Notes: generated from the sequence alone by a model not told the origin. Numbered from the stretch's first letter, positions 1-8,425 are shown. The stretch is 64,000 bases of DNA from Pandoraea pneumonica (GCF_902459645.1 NZ_CABPSK010000005.1:62001-126000); one strand, 5' to 3'. A program made the numbers and translations.

Positions 1-69
1 GCTCTTGTTCAGGGCGTCGGCCGTGATGGGAGCAGGGTCGTTGGCGGCAGGCGAAGTGGCGTGGGTCAT
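1..69 (-). CDS. 5' end of an unidentified gene, cut by the window edge
   Basis: An ATG on the minus strand opens a frame that stays open to the window edge. Only 23 residues are visible, rich in Ala, Pro and Thr, beginning MTHATSPAANDPAP. This is too short and too low in complexity to assign a family. The AT-rich palindrome about 85 bp upstream suggests the gene is controlled by a dimeric repressor. PadR-type regulators bind ATATCGATAT-like sites, so a PadR regulator or a metal/siderophore gene is possible, but this is a guess. Confidence 0.4.
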   Translation of the reverse strand, partial: MTHATSPAANDPAPITADALNKS

Positions 70-140
70 GTTTTGAATGGGTTTGATTGGGTTTCGAATG
101 GGTTCTGAATAGGTCGACAGTGATTAGTTACGAAGCATAG

Positions 141-187
141 GCCCGAAAACGCAAAAATATATCACGATACGATATATTTTTTCGGGC
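141..187. promoter_or_regulatory. nested inverted repeat, possible operator
   Basis: The outer arms are GCCCGAAAA (141-149) and TTTTCGGGC (179-187), an exact inverted repeat. Inside them lies an AT-rich near-palindrome, ATATATC-acgata-cGATATAT, at about 157-178. It sits between the divergent gene fragment (start 69) and the small ORF at 343. The inner part looks like a repressor operator. The whole could also form a hairpin in RNA. Confidence 0.4.
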
Positions 188-342
188 TTAGGGATAGCCG
201 GGGATGACAAAGCGGGGGTGGCGCGTGCAGAATCGCGAAAAAACGAGACTCAGTAGTGACTGGAACTCGATCCCCGCCGAGACGTCGCCAAATGTGGTGA
301 CGAGCGCCGTCCGAGCGGGCCGACCTCTGACAGGGAGGAGAC

Positions 343-582
343 ATGGCTTCCACGGTCCGGCGCCACTGGCGTGCGGGTACGTTGTTGTTGCTTTCGGTGG
401 CGTTGGGCTCGACGGTCGCCGCTTATCACTACGCCACTGGCTTCGAGCTGGGTGGCGGTGTCTTTCATCAAATTGGCTTCGGACGGGCCGACGCGGCGCC
501 AGTGGCGCAGGCGCGCGGCGCGCCATCGTCCGCCTGCGAGGGCAGCGATTGCCCGCCTCGTGTGACGACCACTTCGCATTAA
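343..582 (+). CDS. small hypothetical membrane-anchored or secreted protein
   Basis: A 79-residue ORF with a very good ribosome binding site (GGGAGGAG, ending 3-4 nt before the ATG). Residues about 10-28 form one hydrophobic segment after a basic start (RRHWRAG), which fits a signal anchor or signal peptide. The rest is a short hydrophilic tail with two Cys close together (SACEGSDCPP) that could form a disulfide outside the membrane. I do not recognise a family. Antisense ORFs of similar length overlap it, so the case for coding rests on the ribosome binding site and the signal-like N-terminus. Confidence 0.5.
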   Translation: MASTVRRHWRAGTLLLLSVALGSTVAAYHYATGFELGGGVFHQIGFGRADAAPVAQARGAPSSACEGSDCPPRVTTTSH

Positions 583-632
583 CGCCCCGTCCTTAGGCGT
601 ATTAGCGTAGCCGCACTGCGTGCCAATGCGAC

Positions 633-666
633 GATGCCCGCGCGAGGCTGACCTCGCGCGGGCATC
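633..666. terminator. strong hairpin downstream of the porin
   Basis: A perfect 15-bp stem (GATGCCCGCGCGAGG and its complement) with loop CTGA lies 60 bp past the porin stop codon. It also lies downstream of the small ORF on the other strand. No clear T-run follows on either side, so it may act as an RNA 3' end stabiliser or a weak bidirectional terminator. Confidence 0.55.
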
Positions 667-726
667 TCGACAGCCCCCCGTTGCGAGGTGCTGTCGCTAT
701 CAACGATGTCTTCTGCTGGATTCCGC

Positions 727-1950
727 TTAGAACACGTGACGCACGCCGATGGTCATGGCGCTTTGCGTGGCGTCGCGTCCCGGTGCACCGCCGGTCACGC
801 CCGGGTTGTACATATTCCACGCCCGCAGGTTGGCGAAATACGAGTAGATGTCGGTGCGCTTGGACAGGAAGTAATCCACCCCGACGTTGAACTGGAGCAG
901 GCGGCCGGTATCCGGAGCGCCGACGAACGAATAGCGCGAATGCAGCACCGCGCCGACCAGTTCAAGGTTCGGCAGCACCCAGTAGTTCACACCCACGTCG
1001 AACACATTGGTGGCGTTGTTGTTCGACCCTGCCGCCGCAAACGCACCCGAGCTTGCTGCGCTGGTGAAGTTGGTGGCGAACGGTGCCGAGGTGCCGCCAA
1101 AGCGTGCGAGCGGTTGCAGCGTGCGCGACCACGAGGCATAGATGCGCGCCTTATCCCACTTGTAGCTCGTGCCGACCATCCACGTACGGATACATACGTC
1201 GCCCGCATGCCCGTAAGCCGGATCGCAACCGGCGCCTGAGGTGGCACCCACGTCGCTCGACGAGTTGGTGGTAGCGGTGCCCGTGCCCAGACGCGATTGC
1301 CAATAGCCGAAACCGATGCCGAAGCCGCCGTATTTGTAGTTGGCGCCGAAGCCAAGCGATTGGCCGGTCGACATCGAGCCCGGCGTGCCACCGAAGCCGT
1401 AGGTCGCGTTAGCGGTCAGGCCGCGAAAGTCGGGCGTGTCGTAGCGAACCGAGTTGTTCGAGCGGTTGCCGCCAACCCGGTCGAGGTTGTTATCGTGCAC
1501 GCCGTTGATGAACGTGCCGAAGTTGTAGACGCTCGAATACCACGTAGCGATTTCGTCGATGTAGTCCTTGCGGCGGCCCAACTGCACCGTACCGTACGGG
1601 CTGGACAGGCCGACGACCGACGTGCGTCCGAGCGGCAGGTTGCCTTGCCCGGCCGTACCGTTGGCGACCGAGAAGCCCCCCTCGAGGATGAACAGGGCTT
1701 TCATGCCGCCGCCCAGATCTTCCGTCCCCTTCATGCCCCAACGCGATTGCTGAAGGTCGCCGCTATCCACGCTGAACCGGTTGCCGGTCGCCGTGCCGCT
1801 CGGACCAGCGACTTTGCTGACGTAGGTGACCCCGCTGTCGAGCAAGCCATAGATCGTCACGTTCGATTGCGCGAGCGCCGATGTGCTCAATACCGCCGTG
1901 CCCAAGCCCAGAACTGCCAAGCGTGCGATTGGCCATGCCTTGTGTTTCAT
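727..1950 (-). CDS. Gram-negative trimeric porin (OmpC-like)
   Basis: A 407-residue outer-membrane general porin. A typical signal peptide is visible, with cleavage after ALA-Q at about residue 28, followed by the family start SNVTIYGLLDSGV. The chain ends VRHVF, the C-terminal Phe needed for Bam-dependent assembly. The middle has alternating Gly/aromatic beta-strand segments and the PYGTVQLGRRKD stretch typical of betaproteobacterial porins. A GGAGGGGGG ribosome binding site precedes the ATG. It diverges from the N-formylglutamate amidohydrolase operon. A palindrome related to two others in the gap lies 38 bp upstream of the start, so co-regulation by the neighbouring IclR protein is likely. 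Substrate preference cannot be read from sequence; small acidic solutes used by the neighbouring operon are a reasonable inference. Confidence 0.93.
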   Translation of the reverse strand: MKHKAWPIARLAVLGLGTAVLSTSALAQSNVTIYGLLDSGVTYVSKVAGPSGTATGNRFSVDSGDLQQSRWGMKGTEDLGGGMKALFILEGGFSVANGTAGQGNLPLGRTSVVGLSSPYGTVQLGRRKDYIDEIATWYSSVYNFGTFINGVHDNNLDRVGGNRSNNSVRYDTPDFRGLTANATYGFGGTPGSMSTGQSLGFGANYKYGGFGIGFGYWQSRLGTGTATTNSSSDVGATSGAGCDPAYGHAGDVCIRTWMVGTSYKWDKARIYASWSRTLQPLARFGGTSAPFATNFTSAASSGAFAAAGSNNNATNVFDVGVNYWVLPNLELVGAVLHSRYSFVGAPDTGRLLQFNVGVDYFLSKRTDIYSYFANLRAWNMYNPGVTGGAPGRDATQSAMTIGVRHVF

Positions 1951-1987
1951 ATCCCCCCTCCGGGTGTTTTTGAGTGATTTGCTCGAA

Positions 1988-2006
1988 TGTTTTAATGATT
2001 AAAACA
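1988..2006. promoter_or_regulatory. palindrome 1, putative IclR-type operator
   Basis: TGTTTTAATGATTAAAACA is a perfect 19-bp palindrome around a central G, 38 bp upstream of the porin start. IclR-family proteins commonly bind palindromes of about 15 bp with TTT/AAA half-sites. An IclR gene lies in the divergent operon. Confidence 0.55.
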
Positions 2007-2098
2007 ACGTTTTGAAAATTATCAATTCGAGAGGGCAAAGTCGTCAACGGGGGAGAAAAAATCCTGACGTAGAGATGGCACTGATCGGCCGTCTGTGC

Positions 2099-2117
2099 CA
2101 TTTCAATGATTGAAACA
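2099..2117. promoter_or_regulatory. palindrome 2, putative IclR-type operator
   Basis: The core TTTCAATGATTGAAA (2101-2115) is a perfect palindrome with the same AATGATT centre as palindrome 1. It lies near the middle of the intergenic gap, 111 bp centre to centre from site 1. Confidence 0.5.
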
Positions 2118-2234
2118 CTGGAAACAAAGCCTTTGGCAGCACGCTTGTCGCGTGTTCTCCTCTGGCTGCCGGAGAAAAAGGTAATCGAGGGAGCTTGACC
2201 GGCCAAATTTTTTGAGGCTTAATTTTTAATACAC

Positions 2235-2253
2235 TGTTTTAATAAATAAAACA
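2235..2253. promoter_or_regulatory. palindrome 3, putative IclR-type operator
   Basis: TGTTTTAATAAATAAAACA has the same outer arms as palindrome 1 with one broken pair near the centre. It lies 74 bp upstream of the N-formylglutamate amidohydrolase start. Together the three sites occupy a divergent promoter region of 377 bp. Confidence 0.5.
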
Positions 2254-2327
2254 CAGACACATCTGAGCGATTCGGGCCGGTTGTTTCCGGTCACAAAGTG
2301 GCGGTCAAGACGTTGGAAAAATTTTTG

Positions 2328-3248
2328 ATGGTGACGCAAGAAAACAACAACGCAGCTTCCGAGCGCGCGTCGGTGGATCGTGCCGTGCGCGACGGGGCCT
2401 GTTTCGTGACGCGTGCTCAGGGGGCGACGCTGCCGATCGTGTTCGATTCGCCGCACAGCGGTATCGAGATGCCGGATGACTTTGGCACAGTGGCGCCGCA
2501 CGAAGCGCTGCTCTCCGGCTGGGACGCGTTTGTCGACGAACTGTGGGCGTGTGTTCCGCGTCATGGCGGCACGTTGATCGGCGCGAAATTTCCGCGCACG
2601 TATATCGACGCCAATCGCGCCGCGACCGATATCGATGCCGACATGCTCGATGCGCCGTGGCCGGGCCGCATTGCACCGGAGAAGTATTCGGCGCGCGGTA
2701 TGGGGTTGCTGCGCCGTTACGCGTTGCCAGGTATGCCCATGTACGACCGCAAGCTGACGGTGGCCGAAGTGCAGCATCGTCTCGACGCGTACTACCTGCC
2801 GTATCGGGCGGCGTTGTCCGACGCGGCGGAAGCGGCCGTCGCACAGCATGGTGCGCTGTGGCACGTCGACTGCCATTCGATGAAGTCGCGCGGCAATGCG
2901 ATGAATGTCGACGAGGGCGAGCAGCGTCCTGACATGGTCGTGAGCGATCGACTCGGCACCACCGCCGACCCAGCGTTCACGGCATGGGTGGCCGAGGCGC
3001 TGCGCGGGCTCGGCTATCGCGTGCAGGTCAATACGCCGTATCAGGGTGGCGACCTGCTCACCGCCGTGAGCGATCCGGCGAAACGTCGCTCCAGCTTGCA
3101 AATCGAGATCAACCGGGCGCTGTACATGGACGAAGCGCGCTTTGTGAAGCACGCGGGATTTGATACGCTCGGGCGCAATCTGGAAACGTTCACTGCTGCG
3201 CTGGCCCGTTGGGTGCAGGCGCAGCTAAGCCCGAAGGAAATCTCATGA
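2328..3248 (+). CDS. N-formylglutamate amidohydrolase family protein
   Basis: About 306 residues; hydrolyses N-formylglutamate or a related N-acyl amino acid to the free amino acid. The FGase fold is supported by VFDSPHSG near residue 35, the metal-binding DCHSMKSRG motif in the second half, and the NTPYQGGDL segment. I chose the ATG at 2328 (MVTQENNN) over a GTG 30 bp upstream, since a GGAAA element precedes it and the extra residues are not family-like. It overlaps the IclR gene by 4 bp (ATGA), so the two are translationally coupled. No other histidine-utilisation gene is near, so the classical hutG role is not certain. Pairing with a YfcC carrier suggests uptake and cleavage of an N-substituted acidic amino acid. 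Confidence 0.85.
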   Translation: MVTQENNNAASERASVDRAVRDGACFVTRAQGATLPIVFDSPHSGIEMPDDFGTVAPHEALLSGWDAFVDELWACVPRHGGTLIGAKFPRTYIDANRAATDIDADMLDAPWPGRIAPEKYSARGMGLLRRYALPGMPMYDRKLTVAEVQHRLDAYYLPYRAALSDAAEAAVAQHGALWHVDCHSMKSRGNAMNVDEGEQRPDMVVSDRLGTTADPAFTAWVAEALRGLGYRVQVNTPYQGGDLLTAVSDPAKRRSSLQIEINRALYMDEARFVKHAGFDTLGRNLETFTAALARWVQAQLSPKEIS

Positions 3249-4042
3249 ACTACATCGTCGATTCCGTCGACAGCGCACTCAAGCTGCTCTCGCTGGTGGC
3301 CGAGCACCCAGGGCTGGGGGTGACCGAGTTGTCGAACCGTCTGGGTATCAACAAGTCGCGCACGTATCGCATGCTGTGCACGCTGGAGCACAACCGCTTC
3401 GTGTTGCAGGACGAGCGCACCACGACGTATGCGCTCGGGCCGCAGGCGTTTGTGATCGGGGTGGCGGCGTCGCAGCAGAACATTCTCGTGCGTGCCGCGC
3501 AGAAGTCGATGCTCGTGCTCAATCAGGCGATCAACGAGACGATCGTGCTGCGCGTGCGCGAAGGGCTCGAGACGGTGTGCGTCGCGCGTTGCGAGACCAC
3601 GCACCAAGTGCGCTCGGTGGGTGCGGTGGGTAACCGCCGTTCGCTCAGTTCGGGGGCGTCGGGCAAGTTGCTGCTGGCGTTTGCGCAGGACGCGATTCGC
3701 AACGAGTTTTTCGCTCGCATGAAGCATTTGCCTGCGGCGGCCGAGCCGATGGCGTTCGCCGAAGAGCTGGCGGCCGTCACGCGCAAGGGCTATGCGATGA
3801 GTGCTGGCGAAGTGACGAGCGGTGCGGTGGCGATTGCCGTGCCGGTGCGCGATGTGTCGGGCGAAGTCGTCGCGGCCATCTCGATCTCGGGGCCGGAAGC
3901 CCGTATTAGCCGTATCGAAATTCCCGATTATCTGGAGCGTCTGCAAGCGTGCAGCCGCGAAATTTCGGCAGAACTCGGATACGTCGGCGCTCCTGGCGCC
4001 GAAGCATCCAACGTCGCACCGCCCGCGAACCGGGTGGCGTAG
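3245..4042 (+). CDS. IclR family transcriptional regulator
   Basis: 265 residues. An N-terminal winged helix (about 1-65, including LGVTELSNRLGINKSRTYRML) is followed by the IclR effector domain with the usual SVGAVGNRRSLSSGASGKLLLA segment. The ATG overlaps the preceding stop codon (ATGA), with AAGGA just upstream. It is the probable local regulator: it sits in the operon that diverges from the porin, and three similar palindromes lie in the shared promoter region. Repressor versus activator cannot be told from sequence. The ligand is probably the operon's own substrate or product. Confidence 0.9.
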   Translation: MNYIVDSVDSALKLLSLVAEHPGLGVTELSNRLGINKSRTYRMLCTLEHNRFVLQDERTTTYALGPQAFVIGVAASQQNILVRAAQKSMLVLNQAINETIVLRVREGLETVCVARCETTHQVRSVGAVGNRRSLSSGASGKLLLAFAQDAIRNEFFARMKHLPAAAEPMAFAEELAAVTRKGYAMSAGEVTSGAVAIAVPVRDVSGEVVAAISISGPEARISRIEIPDYLERLQACSREISAELGYVGAPGAEASNVAPPANRVA

Positions 4043-4137
4043 CGCACCCGATGGCCCGCTAGCCCCGTGAGAGGGCGCGGGCAGGGCGCAGCGCGACGTC
4101 ATTTCACAAACACAACGAGACAATAGGCAGAACTTCC

Positions 4138-5667
4138 ATGACAGCGCTTGCGCCGACGCCCGTCGACGGGCATTCCCATTCCGCTTCGCTTCCCGCGTCG
4201 GCACCGGGCCACACGAGCGAGCCTGCCGATGCTGGCCGCGGCGAGGGCACTTCAGGCCGCGAAGAAAAACCGCACGGCAAGATGCTGCACCCCGTGGTGA
4301 TGATGCTCTGGGTGTTGATCATGGCCGTGGCGATGACGTGGTGGGTCGATGCGGGCCGCTTCGAGCGCGCGGGCAAGCTGGTTGTGCCGGGCACGTATCA
4401 GGTGGTGCCGAAGACGCACGATGTCAGCATGCTCGTCGCGCCCAAGGCCACCCACAGCACACCGGAACAGGCGCAGCCGGCCAACGTGGTGTCGGCGTTT
4501 CTCGCCGTGCCGCAGGGCTTGGTGAAGAACGCGCCGCTCATCTTCATGGTGATGTTCGTGGGCGGCATGTTCGGCGTGATGCGCAAGACCGGTGCCATCG
4601 ATGCCGGTATCGACCGGCTGCTGCAACTGACCTCCGGCAACATGTACGTGCTGGCGCCGCTGCTGATGGTGTTGATCGCGCTGGGCAGCACGTTGCTCGG
4701 TTTCATTTCGGAATACCTCGTGGTCATTCCGATGGTGATGGTGCTCACGCGCCGCTTGGGGCTGTCGAATCTGTTTGCCGTGGCGCTGGTGGCGATTGCC
4801 GCAAAGATCGGCTACATCGCATCGGTGACCAATCCGCTGGCGTTGGCAGTGGCGCAGCCGCTGGTGGGGTTGCCGTTGTTCTCCGGGCTGGGTCTGCGTG
4901 TGGCCATTTTCGTCGTATTTCTTGCGCTGGGGATCGCGTATTTCCTGTGGCACGTGTATCGCAGCGACTATCGGCTCGCGGACGCCCGTGCGCATATGCA
5001 GGAAGTGGCGCATCTGCACGCGCGGCTCTCGGGGCGGCATAAGGCCACGTTGCTCGTGCTAGCGGTCGCGGCGGCCATGCTGGTGTATGGCACGCGTGAA
5101 TTGAAGTGGGGCAATCTGGAGTTGTCGGCGTTCTATGTGCTGACGAGTCTGGTCACGGCGGTGGTGGGGCGGCTCGATTCACGCACGGCGGCCGATGCGT
5201 TCGTCGAGGGCCTCAAGGGCATGATGCTCGCGGGATTGTTGATCGGTTTGGCGGCGTCCGTCGAAATCATTCTGCACGGCAGCTACGTGCTCGACACGCT
5301 CATCAACGACTTCACGCAGATGGTGCGCGGGCAGTCGGCTGTCGCCGTGGCCAATGGTTTGATGGGCGTGCAGATGGCGTTGGACGTGTTTATTCCGTCG
5401 GTGTCGGGCAAAGCTGCCGTGAGCATGCCGATCATCGGGCCGATTGCGCAACTCTCGGGGGTGAGCCCCCAGACGTCGGTGCTGGCGTTCCTGCTGGGTG
5501 GCGGCTTGACCAACATGATCACGCCGACATCGGGGATGTTGCTGGCCTACTTGGCAACGGCGCGCGTCGGTTTCGGCCAGTGGCTGAAGTTCATCTTGCC
5601 GCTGTTCTTCGTGCTGCTGATTCTCTCGGGCGGGGCGCTCGCCTTTGCGGTGCTTAGCGGGTATTGA
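4138..5667 (+). CDS. YfcC/DcuC-family membrane carrier
   Basis: 509 residues with about 12 hydrophobic segments starting near residue 50. An N-terminal cytoplasmic tail of about 45 residues is rich in His, Pro, Ser and Gly and is longer than usual. Family features include FVGGMFGVMRKTGAIDAGI, the LLGFISEYLVVIPMV re-entrant region and the C-terminal GGGLTNMITPTSGMLLA segment. The DcuC superfamily (PF03606) moves C4-dicarboxylates; the YfcC branch is usually called a basic amino-acid antiporter, with little experimental support. It lies 95 bp after the IclR gene and probably belongs to the same operon, making it the likely importer for the amidohydrolase substrate. Confidence 0.85.
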   Translation: MTALAPTPVDGHSHSASLPASAPGHTSEPADAGRGEGTSGREEKPHGKMLHPVVMMLWVLIMAVAMTWWVDAGRFERAGKLVVPGTYQVVPKTHDVSMLVAPKATHSTPEQAQPANVVSAFLAVPQGLVKNAPLIFMVMFVGGMFGVMRKTGAIDAGIDRLLQLTSGNMYVLAPLLMVLIALGSTLLGFISEYLVVIPMVMVLTRRLGLSNLFAVALVAIAAKIGYIASVTNPLALAVAQPLVGLPLFSGLGLRVAIFVVFLALGIAYFLWHVYRSDYRLADARAHMQEVAHLHARLSGRHKATLLVLAVAAAMLVYGTRELKWGNLELSAFYVLTSLVTAVVGRLDSRTAADAFVEGLKGMMLAGLLIGLAASVEIILHGSYVLDTLINDFTQMVRGQSAVAVANGLMGVQMALDVFIPSVSGKAAVSMPIIGPIAQLSGVSPQTSVLAFLLGGGLTNMITPTSGMLLAYLATARVGFGQWLKFILPLFFVLLILSGGALAFAVLSGY

Positions 5668-5683
5668 GTGCGGTAACTGGCAC

Positions 5684-6226
5684 TTAAGCCAATGCGTTGA
5701 AATCAATCAATGCCACGGGAATGGCGCGAATCTTCGGACCGAAGCTTCCGATATCCGACAGCGTGGCATTGTGATGTTCACGAATCTGCGCGGCCTTGGC
5801 GTGGGGTTTGTCGTGCGTGGTATGGGCGTCGGCGGCAATCGTCACCGGGTAACCCAGCGCGGCGGCTCTGCGCACCGTAGTGTCGACGCAGAACTCGCTT
5901 GCATAGCCGCACACCACAACATGCTTCACGCCAAGCGAAGTGAGCAGCGATTCGAGCTCCGTCCCCAGAAATGAATCCGGCGTGCGCTTCCCAACGCGGA
6001 AGTCACCCGCACCCGCTTGCAGTTCTTTCGCCAATTCCCATGGCGATGAATCTCTCACCAAACCCCGATTGTCCTCGTGCTGAATCAGCACGACGGGCAC
6101 CCCGCCGCGGCGCGCATTTTCCATCAGTGCATTGATGTTCTCGGTGGTGCGTTCAACGTCACCGGGGCGCGGTTCGTCGTCGATCAACCCGCGCTGAAAA
6201 TCGATCACAAGCAATGCTGAGGTCAT
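5684..6226 (-). CDS. isochorismatase-fold cysteine hydrolase
   Basis: 180 residues. The catalytic triad of the family is visible: Asp in VIDFQ near residue 9, Lys in VGKRTPDSF, and Cys in GYASEFCVDTTVRRA. This fits nicotinamidase-like or ureidoacrylate-like amidases acting in the cytoplasm; the substrate is unknown. The ATG at 6226 has GGAG 8 nt upstream and is preferred to an in-frame ATG at 6250. The gene converges on the YfcC carrier with only 16 bp between stop codons, and diverges from the TPR regulator with an 81-bp gap. Confidence 0.85.
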   Translation of the reverse strand: MTSALLVIDFQRGLIDDEPRPGDVERTTENINALMENARRGGVPVVLIQHEDNRGLVRDSSPWELAKELQAGAGDFRVGKRTPDSFLGTELESLLTSLGVKHVVVCGYASEFCVDTTVRRAAALGYPVTIAADAHTTHDKPHAKAAQIREHHNATLSDIGSFGPKIRAIPVALIDFNALA

Positions 6227-6307
6227 GGCCGTCTCCGTGGAAAGAGACATTCTAGTCCGCAGAAGGCAACTCGCCGGACGCGCTCGTGCGCAAGGTAATA
6301 TCGCGCG

Positions 6308-7555
6308 ATGGACTCCCTGATTGCTGCCTCCGCCCGGGCACTGGCCGCCGGTGACCCGTTGGGTGCCTTGCAGCGCGTTGCGCTGCGAGACGACCCGCCT
6401 GCGCTCGCGCTGCGCGGTATCGCCATGGCGCAGCTTGGCGAGTACCCCCGCGCGCGCGAGTTGCTCAAACGTGCCGCCCGGCGTTTCGGTGCGAATGAAG
6501 CCATGGCACGCGCGCGTTGCATCGTCGCCGATGCGGAAATCGCACTCGCCATGCGCGACTTCAGCGGATCGCTGCGCGCACTGCAATCTGCCGCCATCAC
6601 GCTCGATGCCCACGCCGATGCCGCCAACGCCATGCTCGCGCGGTTGGTGATGGCTCGCCGTCTGCTGCTGCTCGGCCGTCTCGATGCGGCCGCGCAAGCG
6701 TTGCACGACATCGCCGTGCAAAGTGCCCCCGTCCCCGCACGTCTCGTTGCCGTTTTCGAACTGATTGCGGCGGAATTCGCCTTGCGGGCACTGCGTATCG
6801 ACGACGCGCACGCCGCCATGGCCCGCGCGCAAACGGCCGCCGATGCCGCCAACGTGCCAGCGCTAACCGCCGAACTCGCGCAAGTGCGCACGGTGTTGTC
6901 GCGGCCGGTCGCACGACTGTGGCATCCCAATGCCGAGCAGGTCATGCACTTGGACGTGCATTTGAACGATTTGGCCCGTGTACTCAATTCGGGAGCGCTG
7001 GTGGTCGACGCCTGCCGCCGTGGCGTGAGCGCCGGTAACACGTGGCGTCCGTTGGCACGTCGTCCGGTGCTGTTCTCGTTGATTCGTTGTCTGGCACAGG
7101 CGTGGCCTGCCGATGTGGCCCGCGAAACCCTGATCGCAGAAGCCTTCGGACTGCGGCGTGCCAATCAGATCGATGAGACTCACCGCGCTCGCCTGCGCGT
7201 AGAAATCGGCCGCTTGCGCGCACTGCTCAAAGGCGTGGCCTCGATTGACGCGACGCCGCGCGGCTTCGTCTTGCGAAGCGCCGACGAGCGCAACGTCTGC
7301 GTGCTGGTGCCGCCTATCGACGATGAATTTGCTTCGGTGATCGCGTTGCTCTCCGATGGGGCTGCGTGGTCGACATCGGCCATCGCGCTTGCCCTCGACG
7401 CCAGTCAACGCACTGTGCAGCGTGCGTTGTCGGCGCTGCACGACGAAGGAAAGGTGCGCGCCATCGGGCAGGCCCGGGCGCGGCGCTGGGTGGCGCCGCC
7501 GCTGACCGAATTCACGACGATATTGTTACTCCCTGCTGCGTGGTCGTTTAGCTAA
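6308..7555 (+). CDS. TPR-like / winged-helix transcriptional regulator
   Basis: 415 residues in three parts. Residues 1 to about 200 are Ala-rich helical repeats (ALALRGIAMAQLGEYPRARE and similar), TPR-like. Residues about 250-325 resemble an OmpR-type winged helix: RARLRVEIGRLRALLKG followed by TPRGFVLRS matches the recognition helix and wing of Trans_reg_C. Residues about 345-400 contain a second helix-turn-helix (SAIALALDASQRTVQRALSALHDEGKV). No receiver domain is present. It diverges from the isochorismatase-fold gene and precedes the beta-propeller gene by 54 bp, so it may control either or both. The family is uncharacterised as far as I know. Confidence 0.7.
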   Translation: MDSLIAASARALAAGDPLGALQRVALRDDPPALALRGIAMAQLGEYPRARELLKRAARRFGANEAMARARCIVADAEIALAMRDFSGSLRALQSAAITLDAHADAANAMLARLVMARRLLLLGRLDAAAQALHDIAVQSAPVPARLVAVFELIAAEFALRALRIDDAHAAMARAQTAADAANVPALTAELAQVRTVLSRPVARLWHPNAEQVMHLDVHLNDLARVLNSGALVVDACRRGVSAGNTWRPLARRPVLFSLIRCLAQAWPADVARETLIAEAFGLRRANQIDETHRARLRVEIGRLRALLKGVASIDATPRGFVLRSADERNVCVLVPPIDDEFASVIALLSDGAAWSTSAIALALDASQRTVQRALSALHDEGKVRAIGQARARRWVAPPLTEFTTILLLPAAWSFS

Positions 7556-7609
7556 AGTGATTTCACACCCTGGGGCCCCGGGCATGTGAACCGACAACTG
7601 GAGTTGACT

Positions 7610-8278
7610 ATGACGAGCAAACCCCTGCAACGCAGCCGCAGCGAATCCGTGACCGCGGCCGATATTTTGTGCGAATACGGGCCGTTTAACGGCGCAGATC
7701 GCATCAACGGTGTGACCTTCGACGGCGAATCGGTCTGGGCATCCACCGGCCCGCATCTGGTCGCCTTCGACCCGGCCAACGGAAAAATCCGCCGCACACT
7801 CGACACACCGGGCGACGCGGGCACCGCGTTCGACGGCAAACATATCTATCAGATCGCCGAGACGCGCATCGACAAGATCGATCCCAAGACAGGCAAGGTC
7901 GTGCACACGATTCCCGCGCCAGACAGCGGCAGCAGTTCCGGGCTGACGTGGGCGGAAGGGCACCTGTGGGTCGGGCAGTACCGCGACCGCAAGATTCTGC
8001 AACTCGACCCCGAGACCGGACGCGTGCTGCGCAGCATCGAGTCGGATCGCTTCGTCACCGGCATCACGTGGGCGAACGACGAACTGTGGCACGGCACCTG
8101 GGAGAACGATGAGAGCGAACTGCGCCACGTCGACCCGGTCAGCGGCGAAGTGCTCGCCCGAGTAGTCATGCCCGAAGGCATCGGCGTGAGCGGCCTCGAA
8201 TACAACGGAATCGACCGCTTCTTCTGCGGCGGCGGCATGAGCGGCAAAGTGCGCGCTGTGCGGTATCCGAAGGGCTAA
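7610..8278 (+). CDS. beta-propeller (YncE/Vgb-like) protein
   Basis: 222 residues, no signal peptide. Four or five blades can be seen as repeated units of the form LWxGxYRDxKILQLDPETGRVLRSI and VAFDPANGKIRRTL, as in glutaminyl-cyclotransferase-like, Vgb-like and SMP-30-like propellers. The ATG at 7610 has GGAG 6 nt upstream; an upstream GTG at 7586 is less likely. It probably shares a transcript with the TPR regulator. Function unknown: the short length suggests a truncated or dimeric propeller, perhaps a sensor or lactonase-like protein. Confidence 0.75.
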   Translation: MTSKPLQRSRSESVTAADILCEYGPFNGADRINGVTFDGESVWASTGPHLVAFDPANGKIRRTLDTPGDAGTAFDGKHIYQIAETRIDKIDPKTGKVVHTIPAPDSGSSSGLTWAEGHLWVGQYRDRKILQLDPETGRVLRSIESDRFVTGITWANDELWHGTWENDESELRHVDPVSGEVLARVVMPEGIGVSGLEYNGIDRFFCGGGMSGKVRAVRYPKG

Positions 8279-8304
8279 GGCAGGACTGACTTGGGACGAA
8301 GGTG

Positions 8305-8340
8305 GGCGGAGGCTATCGGGGGCGATAGCCTCCGCCTATT
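8305..8340 (+). terminator. intrinsic terminator
   Basis: A 14-bp perfect stem, GGCGGAGGCTATCG (8305-8318) and its complement (8323-8336), with a GGGG loop and a short TATTT tail. It separates the propeller gene from ahpC. Confidence 0.75.
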
Positions 8341-8341
8341 T

Positions 8342-8380
8342 CATAGATTTCAATAATCAATTTCTATTGATCGATAGCAT
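8342..8380 (+). promoter_or_regulatory. putative OxyR-type site upstream of ahpC
   Basis: An AT-rich stretch contains spaced ATAG/CTAT elements: ATAG at 8343-8346 and the palindrome CTATTGATCGATAG at about 8363-8376. OxyR binds four ATAG/CTAT elements about one helical turn apart, and ahpC is a classical OxyR target. The spacing is imperfect, so this is tentative. Confidence 0.4.
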
Positions 8381-8425
8381 TCGGCATACTGGCAACACTT
8401 TCCACCCAGTCAGAGAGACAACGAC

